Part shown: positions 25,485 through 37,141 of the stretch, piece by piece
Position numbering within the stretch: the stretch's first letter is position 1
Layout: every line of letters begins with the position of its first letter
From: Sweltsa coloradensis
Lineage: Eukaryota > Arthropoda > Insecta > Plecoptera > Chloroperlidae
Direction of reading: 5' to 3'
Assembly: GCA_024449915.1 (NCBI GenBank)
Contig: JAMZAV010000790.1
Span: forward strand, 62,001-126,000
DNA: 64,000 nt
Translations under genes and position numbers: made by a program
Notes under the pieces: generated by a model
What the model was told of the DNA's origin: nothing
Databases searched by the model: none
Seen by the model: the letters and a program-made list of their open reading frames with translations, nothing else

Positions 25485-26437
25485 ACATGTTTCCACATCT
25501 CGGTACAAACTGGTACAAGTAAAATGCAATGTATTGCGGACTACGTCAAGCAATACATGTGCCTATAATAATAACAACAAAACATTCAAATACAAAACTT
25601 ATCTAAAATCTATACAGTATTTAACATAACATTCAAATCAAAAACTTATCCTAATCCTTACAAAATATACAACATAAAATCGTTTTATAAAACATTGCCA
25701 TTGAGGAATTTTCGGACTATATGGCATGTGCAAATTATATCCGCTTTTTGCATTTTGATGAATAGATTCTTGTTGATGTCCAGTTGGTGTAAACTATTGT
25801 GTTGGTTGTGTGGTATAACTGCCGTGGCTAACACAAGAATTGGTATTGTAGTGATCTTGATCTTGTTTCCACCTTTTCTTTATTTCTTGTCCTAAGTCAA
25901 ACTCAAAGTAGCGGCTAACTTTTCTGTCCCACGTTGTTTCAATATTTTGGTTTAGTGGAATTGCTACATCAATAATGAATTTGCCTATTTTATTTATACG
26001 TTAAGAGAGTATAGGACATGCGTTTTATGCAAATCGCTGTTCGCTCGGCCAACTGACACCAAAGGTGTCTGAAATTTTTAACATATGTAACAAATGTGGA
26101 ATTATAGGGCTCTGCAGTAACACATTTTTAAATTTTGTATTAAAATAATTTATAAAAATTAAATTAGTTTTCACGAATTTTTATTTTGTTAAAAACTCCA
26201 AAATTGACCATATTCTTGATTTTTTTCTGACTAATTTAGTCAAAATTTGGAAAATCTATGACCACAGGGCTGTCTACGTATGCTTTATTGACAACTTTGC
26301 AAAGTTTCATATACGTCGGATGCATCTTGGCCGAGCGAATAGCTATTTGCTAACAGCCAAATGTGTCCCATTCCCTCTTAAAATGATATCAAGCCTATTA
26401 TGTTGTATCGTCTTATCTGTAAGCCTAATCCCCCCCC
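25485..26437 (-). pseudogene. LINE C-terminal fragment A, split by a MITE
   Basis: The minus strand encodes a LINE C-terminal domain: TDKTIQHNRLDIIL at 26430-26382, then, after the MITE, IDVAIPLNQNIETTWDRKV-type sequence and an MQKAD-type tail. Frameshifts and stops are present. The left half is about 90 percent similar by eye to 33165-33690. Both end in the same 3' UTR with CATCTCGGTACAAAC and CAAGCAATACA motifs. Confidence 0.75.
26001..26381. mobile_element. TTAA-flanked MITE inside LINE fragment A
   Basis: Element 26005-26377 (373 bp) is flanked by TTAA on both sides (26001-26004, 26378-26381). Its ends are related inverted repeats of about 55 bp, GAGAGTATAGGACA at the left and GAGGGAATGGGACA in reverse complement at the right, with an inner shared TTCGCTCGGCCAA. 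The paralogous LINE at 33655-33680 has an uninterrupted TCAA at this point, an empty-site control. A piggyBac-like origin is inferred from TTAA. Confidence 0.82.
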
Positions 26438-26439
26438 CC

Positions 26440-27470
26440 CCCCCAATACAAAAATTTGTAAAAAAAAAAAAAAAAAAACGGCTGCCAAGCTCTCCTTCCA
26501 AAGTCTTCGGCTGCTAATGCTGTGAGATATAGAAGTTGAGTCAAGCTTTTCATTCTTTCTCCCTAGTTTCGCTTTGAAAAGAAGTAAGATCATTTCACCT
26601 GTTGACGTGCGTCAAGCCATGCAACCATTTTCGTGGTAAAAAAGTAAAATTTTTAAACTCAAAATCATAAAAAATTGCTTGGCCATTGACTTTTTAGAGT
26701 TCTCGTATTGAACCAAATTCAATGACCAAGCAATTTTTTTATGATTTTGATTTTAAAAATTTTACTTTTTTACCACGAAAATGGTTGGCTTGGCGCTCGT
26801 CAACAGGCGAAATGATCTTACTTCTTTTCAATGCGAAACTATAGGGAGAAAGAATGAAAATCTTGGCCCAACTTCTATACCTCACAGCATTCACAGCCGT
26901 AGACTTTTAACCCTTTCCTGGGTACGCGCTGATATAACAGTTATCATGTGTAGTGTCTATTCTGGGCACTCACTGATATATCAGTTTTTCACGTTTGAAT
27001 ATTCCGAATGTTCCAGGGCACGCACTGATATATCAGGGCTATGTAAACTGTGTTAAGCTAGTGCTGCTATCTGTAAGGATTCATTTGAACCATTTGGTCT
27101 TCATTTCTTACGTTTGGAAGGCTGTTAACAGTGGATTGTTTAGGCTTTGAACAACAGCTGTATACATTTCCATGGTGTTTGGTGATCTACAAAAGCGCCT
27201 ACCCTTAGTACTTCTAAAGCTTCCTGTGTCAAATTGAGTATTTTTAGTGAAATACTACTAAATAACAAATCATATAATGAGTTTGAGTTTGGGTTTTATG
27301 ATTTTTAGGGTGGTAGTGACAATTCATATCTAAGCCAAATTTTAGGGAAAATACTGGCCCTGTAGAGCTAGTTTTTCCCCTAAATACTGGCCCAGGAAAG
27401 AGTTAAAAGGAGAGCTTGGATGTAATTTTTTTTGTAAATTTTTCTATGGATTACATTTTTTTGCTGTTTG
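26440..27470. repeat. Long fold-back repeat with nested MITE
   Basis: Arms of about 230-260 bp (26440-26700 and 26712-26910 plus 27407-27465) mirror each other around a centre near 26705. They share ATTTTCGTGGTAAAAAAGTA, GATCATTTC and GAGAGCTTGG. The right arm is interrupted at 26911-27402 by a second element. There is no coding content; short frames inside are shadows. Confidence 0.85.
26907..27406. mobile_element. piggyBac-type MITE nested in fold-back arm
   Basis: Element 26911-27402 (492 bp) starts CCCTTTCCTGGG and ends CCCAGGAAAGAG, a 12-bp inverted repeat with one mismatch, flanked by TTAA (26907-26910, 27403-27406). Inside are three CTGATATATCAG-like palindromes at about 26928, 26970 and 27025. 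The uninterrupted left arm of the surrounding fold-back gives the pre-insertion state. TTAA plus CCC-starting ends match piggyBac-type MITEs. Confidence 0.88.
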
Positions 27471-27637
27471 TTTCCTATCAAGGCGTGAATGCCTTTGAAT
27501 GATTATTTTTTTTTAAAAGGAGTCGATTACTTCAAAAGTGGGTTGCTGTGTCAGATATTGGCGGTTGTTTGAAGTTGGACTTGGACGCCGCTCATAGTGT
27601 TGAATTTCTGACTTCTGTTGAGTTGTGCGTAGCTACC

Positions 27638-27695
<58 letters not shown>

Positions 27696-28225
27696 ATCTT
27701 CTGCAAAGCCTCTCCGATGCCTGATTTACTTATACTTAAATTAACCAACCTCTAATCTTATTTCTCATAATATTAACTATGTAATGCATCTTCTAATATA
27801 ATGTAACGTACATTACATTGTGTTGTTTTATTTATTTATTTATTTTGATAATCAGTAGTATTTAGTAGTAATATGAATTTATCTCTCTTCTACAGTAATG
27901 ACGTTGCACCTAATCTTTGGTTGCAGTACACTCTTAGGAATGAATGAGATGTGTGAATGATTGTGTATTTTAATAATATAAATATTTTAAGTAGAATTAC
28001 ACGCGGACTTATATTTTCTTAAAAAAAGTTGTTTTGTGCTAACAACGCACATACACAACTAAGTTCCATAGCAGTAATATAAGTTCATTATTATGTAAAT
28101 AACCTTATATACATGTATTTTGTTAATCTAGTTTCATGTCATCATTCATATGAAATATTCTTTGTTAACTTTTATATCTAGGATAAGCTGTAACAATTTA
28201 ATTTAATTATTTTTGTATGTATCAC
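27471..28225. other. Gene-free; (CT)n tract
   Basis: A (CT)n tract lies at about 27639-27691. The part from about 27870 is probably the 3' UTR of the LINE whose end is at 28315, but no coding similarity is visible. Confidence 0.45.
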
Positions 28226-28315
28226 TAAAATCAGGTTGGATGGAAGATAAGGCTTCACTAGCCTTAATCCCGCCTTAATAAAGACGTCAATCAATCAATC
28301 AATCAATCAATCAAT
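28226..28315 (+). mobile_element. LINE 3' end with (TCAA)n tail
   Basis: The block GGTTGGATGGAAGATAAGGC through AATCCCGCC and AATAAAGACG ends in (TCAA)n. The same block recurs at 29400-29465 and in part at 40090-40145, so it is the 3' terminus of one LINE family. Confidence 0.8.
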
Positions 28316-28332
28316 CTCTCTCTCTCTCTCTC

Positions 28333-29214
28333 TGCCAAAAGACTTATGCTTCCCTACACTCACTGAACAGACTTAAAAACTTTTTACCAACTAAACTGAA
28401 AACTCTACTTGTACAATCTCTCATCATGCCACATTTCGACTACTGCGACGTTGTATATAATGACTTGACTGAAGACCTGTCTATTCGCCTTCAGCGGGCT
28501 CAAAATTCATGCGTGCGATTCATTCTCGGAATAAAAAAATCCGATCATATAACTCCAGGTTTCAAGCATCTTAAATGGCTACGTCTACACGAGCGACGTA
28601 ACCTTCACTCCGTCTGTATAGTTCATCGAGTACTTTCAAATTCTTCACCCTCGTATCTTTCTACAAATTTCCAGTATCTTCATTCCAATCACCTCTTTAA
28701 CACAAGGTCAAGGTCGGGAACGCAACTCATTTTCCCTGTTCACAGAACAAACCTTCTTGACAATTCATTTACAATCAACGCTATTAGAACCTGGAACGCC
28801 CTGCCAATTAACATAAGGGACGCACACATCAATAACTATAATATTTTTAGGAATAAAATACGTGAATTATATTTCAATAAAAACCATGGGACGAATGAAA
28901 CATAAACATGAATCCTGCTGAATCACTACTTTAATTATTGCAACTCACTCAATTACCGCTATGTATTAATAATACTCCAAAAAGTTTGTACGGTATGAAT
29001 GAATTGAGGACAAGAATGAATGGGAATTTTTAGATATTTCAAGCAATTGTTTCATAATGAGTAGATAATGTGTGTATGTATGTGTGTGCTGAACTCATAT
29101 TCTATATATTTCTAAATAATGGTATATCATCGCATGTAGACTATAATCTGTATTTTTTATACTATTTTACTTTATTATTGCATGTTGGATATGTATGTCT
29201 TCTACACTATTTTA

Positions 29215-29272
<58 letters not shown>

Positions 29273-29470
29273 TTATTATTATTTTTTTTTTTATTATTAT
29301 AATATATATATATATATATATTTTTATTATTATTATTTAGATTAAATTGTGTGTTATATTAATTATGTTGTCATACATCGATGTATCTGAAATATTAAGA
29401 GGTTGGATGGAAGATAAAGCCTAACTGGCTTTAATCCCCGCCTAAATAAAGACGACTATCTATCTATCTC
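28333..29470 (+). pseudogene. LINE C-terminal fragment with 3' UTR
   Basis: The coding part 28333-28905 reads KTYASLHSLNRLKNFLPTKL, then PHFDYCDVVYNDL, RLQRAQNSCVRFILG, LKWLRLHERRNLHS and TWNALPINIR. This is the thumb/C-terminal region of a jockey/CR1-like non-LTR element, open over about 190 codons. The RT palm is missing; the copy is 5'-truncated right after a (CT)n tract. The 3' UTR holds an (ATT)n expansion and ends with the GGTTGGATGG block and a (TATC)n tail near 29465. Confidence 0.85.
29217..29267. repeat. (ATT)n microsatellite in LINE 3' UTR
   Basis: Pure ATT units, followed by T-rich and (AT)n sequence to about 29340. Confidence 0.95.
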
Positions 29471-30894
29471 TCTCTCTCTCTCTCTCTCTGTCTCGCTACT
29501 TTGATGTATACCGACATTAAAGTGTATTCCACGTTTGAAACTTCTCAGTTGTAGCATTTTCTTTGAATGATTAATTTTTTAAGTTCAGAGTTGTTTTTTG
29601 ACATTTTTGGGCCCACGGTCCCCTTAAATTTATCCCCCTGTATTTTGGACGCTAAATATTTATAATTGTTAAGAGCATCTTTAATTTCAAGTTTGTACAG
29701 ATTACCACGCCTTAGTTATTACGTGTTTTGATTATTATCCAAAATTTTGATTTTCTCCGGTCCCTGTTTCCCGATTTTGATTTTGAAAGCAAAATGCACT
29801 GCGTCAGAGGTACATCTAAGTGTGGTCCATGTTTCATAGTTTTAATATGTACCGTTTTCTCGGTAGGCTCTTATGACTTTCCGCGGAGAATTAACCCCCC
29901 AGCTAGCTAGCCAGCCTGCCGAAAGGCTTTCAACGATGTTGAGGCACTTTTTAAAACAGAACGAGTAATCGGATCGGGGTGATTTCTTTTGGTAGGTCAT
30001 GACCACATATCAGGCCATATACCGAGTTTCAAGATTGTAAATCTTTCGGGGCGGCGTGTGCAGATAGCTGAAAACCCCAAAACTCGGGTAGCTGTATACA
30101 GTGCGGAGTTCGTCGTCGCCTAAGCAAAGACGCGTGGTGCTTGGCTGCGGGCGAACGACCGTCGTCCTAGATTCTAACGAGATGAACACTTAAAGGAACC
30201 TTTCTCTGAACAACGATATATATCACATTTTTGGGTTCAATCGAAGAAATTAATCTTTCTCGTGAAAATCGTACTTAAACACTGGACAAACCGGGTTTTC
30301 ATGCAGAATGCTTGCAGTTTTGTTTTCTGGAACGCTCTATCGATTGTCAAATGAGGTTGTGGTGTGCACCAGTTTCACTATTAGACCACATTTTCCAAAT
30401 ATTGCTTATAGTTTTGCTATCAAATCGGCCACAAAGACGTTGTTACTAGCTGTCACCAAAGCTCGTGGATGAGAAAGTCATATGACATTGAAATGTTCTC
30501 TAAGCGCTACACAATATCCTTTGTAAATAACCTCTGAAAGATGAAATTTTTTTGAGTGATTTCATGTGACTAGGAAAATAATGTTGTTATTTTCACAATT
30601 ATTATTGTGAAAATTACTGGCATAAATTTTCAATTGGTAAATGGGTAAATTTAAAGAGAATACAGATCAATATGCTCACATACGTAACAACTCTGTTTAT
30701 TGTTAGTACGGCAACTAAAGCTAATGCATGCAAAAATGTACAAATTCAGTTGACGAAGATGGTTATAAAGTAGTAAAGTGGGGGATTATTGTTTTCTTGT
30801 ATCAGGTTCTTCAGTGTACACTGTAGATATTTTGTTTTTTTAAGTTAGTAGACAAAATTAATCTGCATTCGAGCGTTTATGTTAATCGGAGTTG
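29471..30894. other. No gene recognised; HINE remnant
   Basis: 30190-30280 (TTGGGTTCAATCGAAGAAAT, then CGTGAAAATCGTACTT) resembles the interior of the HINE-like family, without ends. The rest is unrecognised. It is the region immediately downstream of the Rab stop codon, so the Rab 3' UTR must lie here. I could not place the polyadenylation signal with confidence. Confidence 0.4.
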
Positions 30895-31015
30895 TCAGCA
30901 GAAACAGCTCTTCTTATTTGGAATAGCTGGGCCAACTAGTTTTAAACTTTCCGAGGCCATGTCTCCGTCAATGCCGTGGAGGCCCTCCTGTCGAATCATC
31001 ACGTCAACTAAAAAT
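30895..31015 (-). CDS. Rab exon 4 (C-terminus)
   Basis: The acceptor is TTTCCAG|ATTTTT. The A completes the Arg codon split from exon 3. It encodes FLVDVMIRQEG, a hypervariable tail, then NKKSCFC and TGA. The two terminal cysteines around Phe are the prenylation site that anchors Rabs to membranes. Confidence 0.93.
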
Positions 31016-33052
31016 CTGGAAAGAGAAAATGAAAACTCAGTTGAGACTTGAGAGGAGTCGCTGAGGCAAGATTTCTAGAAGAGTCCTACTTGATTCAAGC
31101 AACGGTTCAAGTGCTCAGCTTTCTGTTTTTCCGGGTAAATAGATACCTAATAACATATTTATTATATTCGGTAATTTTGTGTGTGGTGAGTGGGAGGGGT
31201 GGGGTGGGGTAGAATAAACTTATTGTAAATAGTTTTTATGCCAGGTAAGTTGAAACATTGTTTGGAAGGTATGAGTTCACCTAAACACATTTTCCAAAAT
31301 AGTATGTATAAAACAGTAGTTATTGCAATTGCATTGAGTGCTTTACTCTTAAGTATATTATTCATAGTCTTCTGAGAAGAAGACCAATTTAAAGTTGTAA
31401 TTTTTTTGGTTGATGCCTACTTCCACTATTGCTAGTTTTAAGAACGATATGGGTGCTAAGTTATGAAAAGAGTATACGATTCGGAATGGTGAGATTTTTG
31501 TTTTTATTTTGAAATCTGTATCTTAAATACGTTGCATTGTACAAACTTTTACATTTTCCGGCACGGTGATGGTATTTGTACCGTCGTAAGAAAAATTCTA
31601 AGCACTCAAAATATGAAATTTAAAATTTTCAAAATACCTCATTGCACAGTGTTGTATATAGTGTATTGAACTTTACACTACACGTAAATAATGAAATTAA
31701 TACCTTATGTACTTATGTCTATGAGCTAGTCGTCCAATACAGAGTTTGTCAACTCTTAAGAGGAAAATGATACGTATATAATTGTGGAGAAAACTCTTTT
31801 GCCAGTTGGACTGGTGACATTGAAGAAAAATGGGACGCAGCCATATCTGCGAGTCACACCATGGTGTTTAAACAATATTTTGAAGACGTCTTCTACTGCT
31901 GGTTGTATTAATTACAGTTAACCTATCACATTATAATATATACGATTTAGAATCAAATTTTAAAAAAAAATACTTCCATGCGCCATACTTCTTGCAGAAC
32001 TTGGCACTCAAAATCATTCTTAAAAGTAGCAATAGTGGGAGGGTGGAAATATGTATCAACGATCAACCTTAAAAATTATCACATTTTAATCTATCTGCTG
32101 TTTTATACATTACTTTGGAAAACGTACCGGTACCCATAGCCGAAGCATGTTACCTCATAGAATCGTTCACCATCAGGCCTTCTTTAGCAGATGTTTCAGT
32201 CCAGCCGATGAAGTTGTGATCTTTGTAAAATGTTTCAATTTCCATTTGGTCGACTTGCCTATGAGGTAAATCACACTAAAACAAAGACACAATGTTTGAG
32301 CGGAAAACTTAAAGTTGCTCATCAGTGCATGTCGGTGGACGTCACTCCCTAACTAAACAAATATGAATATCGAGTTTATAACAGATTAAGATTATATAAT
32401 GGTATTATTATACGGACACGCGGATCTTTGATTTTTTAACTCATGACCAAATTGCATATTTTGTTCTTTTCTGTAAATGATGGAGTAGCTAATATTGCTT
32501 TTCATCGTGCTCGTGGCGCGTAATCCAGAATAGTGGATCTAGGCTATTATTATCCAGAACAACTGAAAACATTCGTGGCATCATGATACTGTTGTGAGAC
32601 GTACGGTCCTATCCGACAATGTGTGTTTTGTTTCTGCTTGTTGAATGTTGAATGTTTGCTTGCTGAACTCACTGAAAATAATGGCATTGCTTCACTTGCG
32701 ACATGTATACACGCAAACAATACAACTTACAGACATTGGAGCGTCCTTCACGAATGAACACGTCAAAGAAAGTAAGGCTTTGCACAATAATTTAACACGG
32801 TGAAACTATTTAAACTCTACACGTACACATTTATCGATGTAAAAGCTAAAAGGTAAGAGTACTAAATAAATCTACCCCTCTTTTACTCTATTTTCAAAAA
32901 GAAAAGATCAAAGAAGGGTTAAAATCTATTGCTAGTCAATCGAAAGTCAGGCGTGGTTAGGCGCAGGCGCAGCACTGCATGTCTGATGATGATTTATACT
33001 GCTCGCAGCACTGTTGAAAAAGTGATAGTTGTTTAGACAACTATTATTTTTA

Positions 33053-33147
<95 letters not shown>

Positions 33148-36100
33148 TTTATTTTTATTTTTTATTTTTTATGTTTCCACATCTCGGTACAAACCGGTAC
33201 AAGTAAATGCAATGTTTTGCGGACTATGTCAAGCAATACACGTGCCTATAATAATAACAAAACATTCAAATTCAAAACGTATCTAAAATCTATACAGTAT
33301 TCAACATAACATTCAATTCAAAAAGTTAACTTAATCTTTACAAAATATACAACATAAAATCGTTTTATAAAACATTGTCATTGAGGAATTTTCGGACTAT
33401 ATGGCATGTACAAATTATAACCGCTTTCTGCATTTTGATGAATAAATTCTTGTTAATGTCCAATTGGTGTAAACTATTGTGTAGGTTGTGTGGTATAACT
33501 GCCGTGGCTGACACTGGTATTGTTGTGAATTGATCTTGTTTCCACATTTTCTTTATTTCTTGTCCTAAGTCAAAGTAGCGGCTAACTTTTCTGTCCCACG
33601 TTGTTTCAATATTTTGGCTTAGTGGAATTGCTACATCAATAATAAATGTTTGCCTTTTTGATTTATCCATCAAAATGATATCAGGCCTAAGACTTCAATT
33701 TCACTTACCCTGAGAAAAATAACTCAGGTGTTTTTTGTGTGTCTTTTTTGTCAGTTTATTCGCTCTCTACCGGCGAAACGGCACATGCGATCTTGATGAA
33801 ATTTTAGAGGAACTTCGAAATCTCTGAACTTAGCCAAGTTTTTGGATACAATCGAAGAAATAATTCTCGTTCGTACTTTTACAAATTTTAATGCGATATT
33901 TTGGTGACATTTGGCCCGCGACCGGGCAAATGGCTACTCCGATCTTTATGAAATTTTATGGGAACGTTCGAAATCACTGAACTTGGATATGTTGTGATTT
34001 TTGCGGACAATCGAATAAATATTATTTTTTCATAAAAATCATACTTTTAGGGCAACGATTGGTCAATATTATCTCGCCGCTCTGCACCTTTTCGCGGCTG
34101 GCATAAAGAGGCGCATGTCGGTTCTCGAACTCTTTCACACTCGCAATCGGTCGCCTCGCATTGCTGAAGGTAGACATGGTTCACTCTTGCTCTTGTCTTG
34201 ATAATGACGACAATGACAATGACGACACGAAACAGTAATCATTGGACAAAAATAATCAACCATAAAAGCTCATCCATCAACGCGACTGGAAAAAGCGTTC
34301 GCGAAGCGGCCTAGTGTTTTAAAATTATTTCTCTCGTTTACGTATTGTGGTCATTCTACTAATAGTGTCACACGCAAGCACCACATGAAGGTGGGACTGT
34401 GCCTCTAAGAAGGCATCCATCCATAGTTAGATATAATATGTCCAATTCGTAAACGTGCCAAGACGACATCTTTGTGTCGAGAGGAGAGGCCATGGTGTTA
34501 CACAGTGTAACTTATTGCTTTCAACAGATTTGTCAGGTGTATATATAGGGATGGGATTTGACCGGTCAAATTCAAATTTGGTCAATTGACGGTCAAATGT
34601 AAAAAATCATAAATTAAATTTTATTAGATAATTAAATTTATTTTAAAATATTGTGGTGACAAAACCTTTTTTCATTTAAATGCTTTATTAAGTGGCATAT
34701 CATCATCGTCATCATCATCGTCGATGCTGTCATCAGTCCCTTCCTCCGATTCAGCTTCAGCTTCCCCAGAAGCTATTATATTTTATTTGTCTACTATAAT
34801 TCATATTATAAGTACATAATAAATGATAATTAAAATAAAATCACACCTAATTAAAACATTTTTAAATGTGAAAGAAAGAAAGAAATGTGATCCTTTACTT
34901 TCAATTAAAAGTAAAATATAAAAATAAAAATAATTTGAAGTTTTAAAGCAATATATACATGTTTTCTTTTAAGTCAATTGACTGGTCAATTGACTAAAAG
35001 TATTTGACCAGTCAATTGACCGGTCAATTGACATTGTGCAACCCTAGGTATACATAATAAATACAATAAATAAATATATACAATAACAATTGTTAAAACC
35101 TTACTAGTTAAAAGGTACTTATAGGCATAAATACATACAACGGTAAAGTTCTGCCAAAGGTGACCAGACGTACCGGTTTGACCGGTACAGTACCGTTTTC
35201 AGAACACTTGTCATGTACCGGAGTCCTGAGAGACTCATTAAAATGACATATTTTTACCGGTTTGCAATTTTGGTGAGAAGGTGTCTTAGAGTTAAAACAA
35301 TGAAATAGTTCTTCCACTTCCAAGAAGATAATTCATTTACTCTAGGGGTGTGCGAGCATTATTAATGATTTTGGTGGAGGTGCCGGGTCGCAGATCAATC
35401 AATAATCAATAATCAGATAATGCGAATTTATCTTATTAGCGATGGCTGTAATTATAACTGGATGCGGACATGAGATTATAACACTTGTGCCATCAGTAAA
35501 GAGAATCATAACTCTGTTACAGAATGACGAGGCACCACACAAAAGACATCGACATCGGTTTGCTTAGAAGCAAGTTTTAGTAAGGAAACCATTCATAATC
35601 ATGACCTGCCTGTCCTGTGGTGTATCCAAACAGTAATTAGTAATTACCATTTTTTTTGCAATATTAACTCAAAACAATAACAATTGTTATAACCACAATT
35701 ACAAGATAGATCACGCCAATACTAAGACAGGGCCAAGAAAATGTATCACTGTCTTGTATGTGATGTGAACCATTTCCAATGGACTGTGTTACCAGCAATA
35801 ATCTTTGGACACAGCTGTGCTTCGGAATAACTTGTATTGTATGTATACTGTTACAGTATACATAATGTGCAAAGGCGTGCGCAGAGATTTTCCAATGGGG
35901 GGGGGGGGGCACAGGACAGTGACGTATCTAGGACATGATCACGGGGGGGGGGGGAGATTCGCGCCTGCATGTATATCCGTGGGAAAGGGACCAAGCACGG
36001 GGGGTGTGGGGTGCAGGCCCACCATAAATATAGCGCAGCAGGCGAAATTTTTGAAAATCAGGTTTTAAGAGTGCATTTGGTGCGTTTTAGAAAAAAGTGG

Positions 36101-37098
36101 TGGGCTGAATGCAATACCGAAACAATGTAGTTTGTTTGCGTCAATTTGTTTTGTCGTCATGTCGAGCTTACAATTCATAGCATACATGACAACATATTAA
36201 CGTTTTATCTTATTTTCATTTAGCATAGGCCTAGCAGACACATTTCAGAGGTTTGCACGATAAAATAATAAACTATTACTATGGAATAATATGAAGTATT
36301 TTATTTTAAAGAATCATGGGGGGGAGTAGCCCCATGCAGCCGTCGGAGTCGAAATTGTTTTGGGTTACTTTTTGGGGGAGGGCTTAATACGTATTTGAGA
36401 GTAAGAATGGCTATTATTAACGTATGAGAGAAAAAGGTAGGTAAAGGTTTCGGAAAACAAAGTAGATATATTACAAATACAAATCATTAAACTTTTCACT
36501 GTTATTAACATGATATTTATTCAAAATGTGAATTTTCGACTTCTTTACAGAAGTCTTTATCAAACAAATTAACAATTTAAGAACCACAACAGACAAGACA
36601 AAAAATTTAACAAACAAATTATTAATTTTATGGGTGGCTGTGAATTAGTACCAATTATTAACAAAAAAGGTTTTTATGAATAAAAATAATATACCAAAAA
36701 AACAGAACATTAAGTTGACATGATGGACAGTTAGTAAATGAAATAAAACTACTGATCTAGTGATGAAATTGATGGACAGAAACTCTTCCAAATGGCTGGA
36801 TAATTAAAGCTAGGCACACTGATTGTATTGGCCACTCACGAAATCGTGTAGTGGCTTTAGACTAATGTGCCAGGATTGAAGTGTTTTCCCAAATGATGTT
36901 GATTTTCGTACACATGTTCTGCAATTGTAAGTAGCAATCTTATGTTGTTTCACATTGTTCTTATGTTATTTTATTCTTTCCATCAAAGGTCAAATTTGAT
37001 CAAATATCAAAGTAAAAAGTCTAATGGTTTGTATTTGTAACGTTACTACCTGTTATATAGTTTCATTTTTTATATAAAAAAAAAGTAGATATAATATT

Positions 37099-37141
<43 letters not shown>

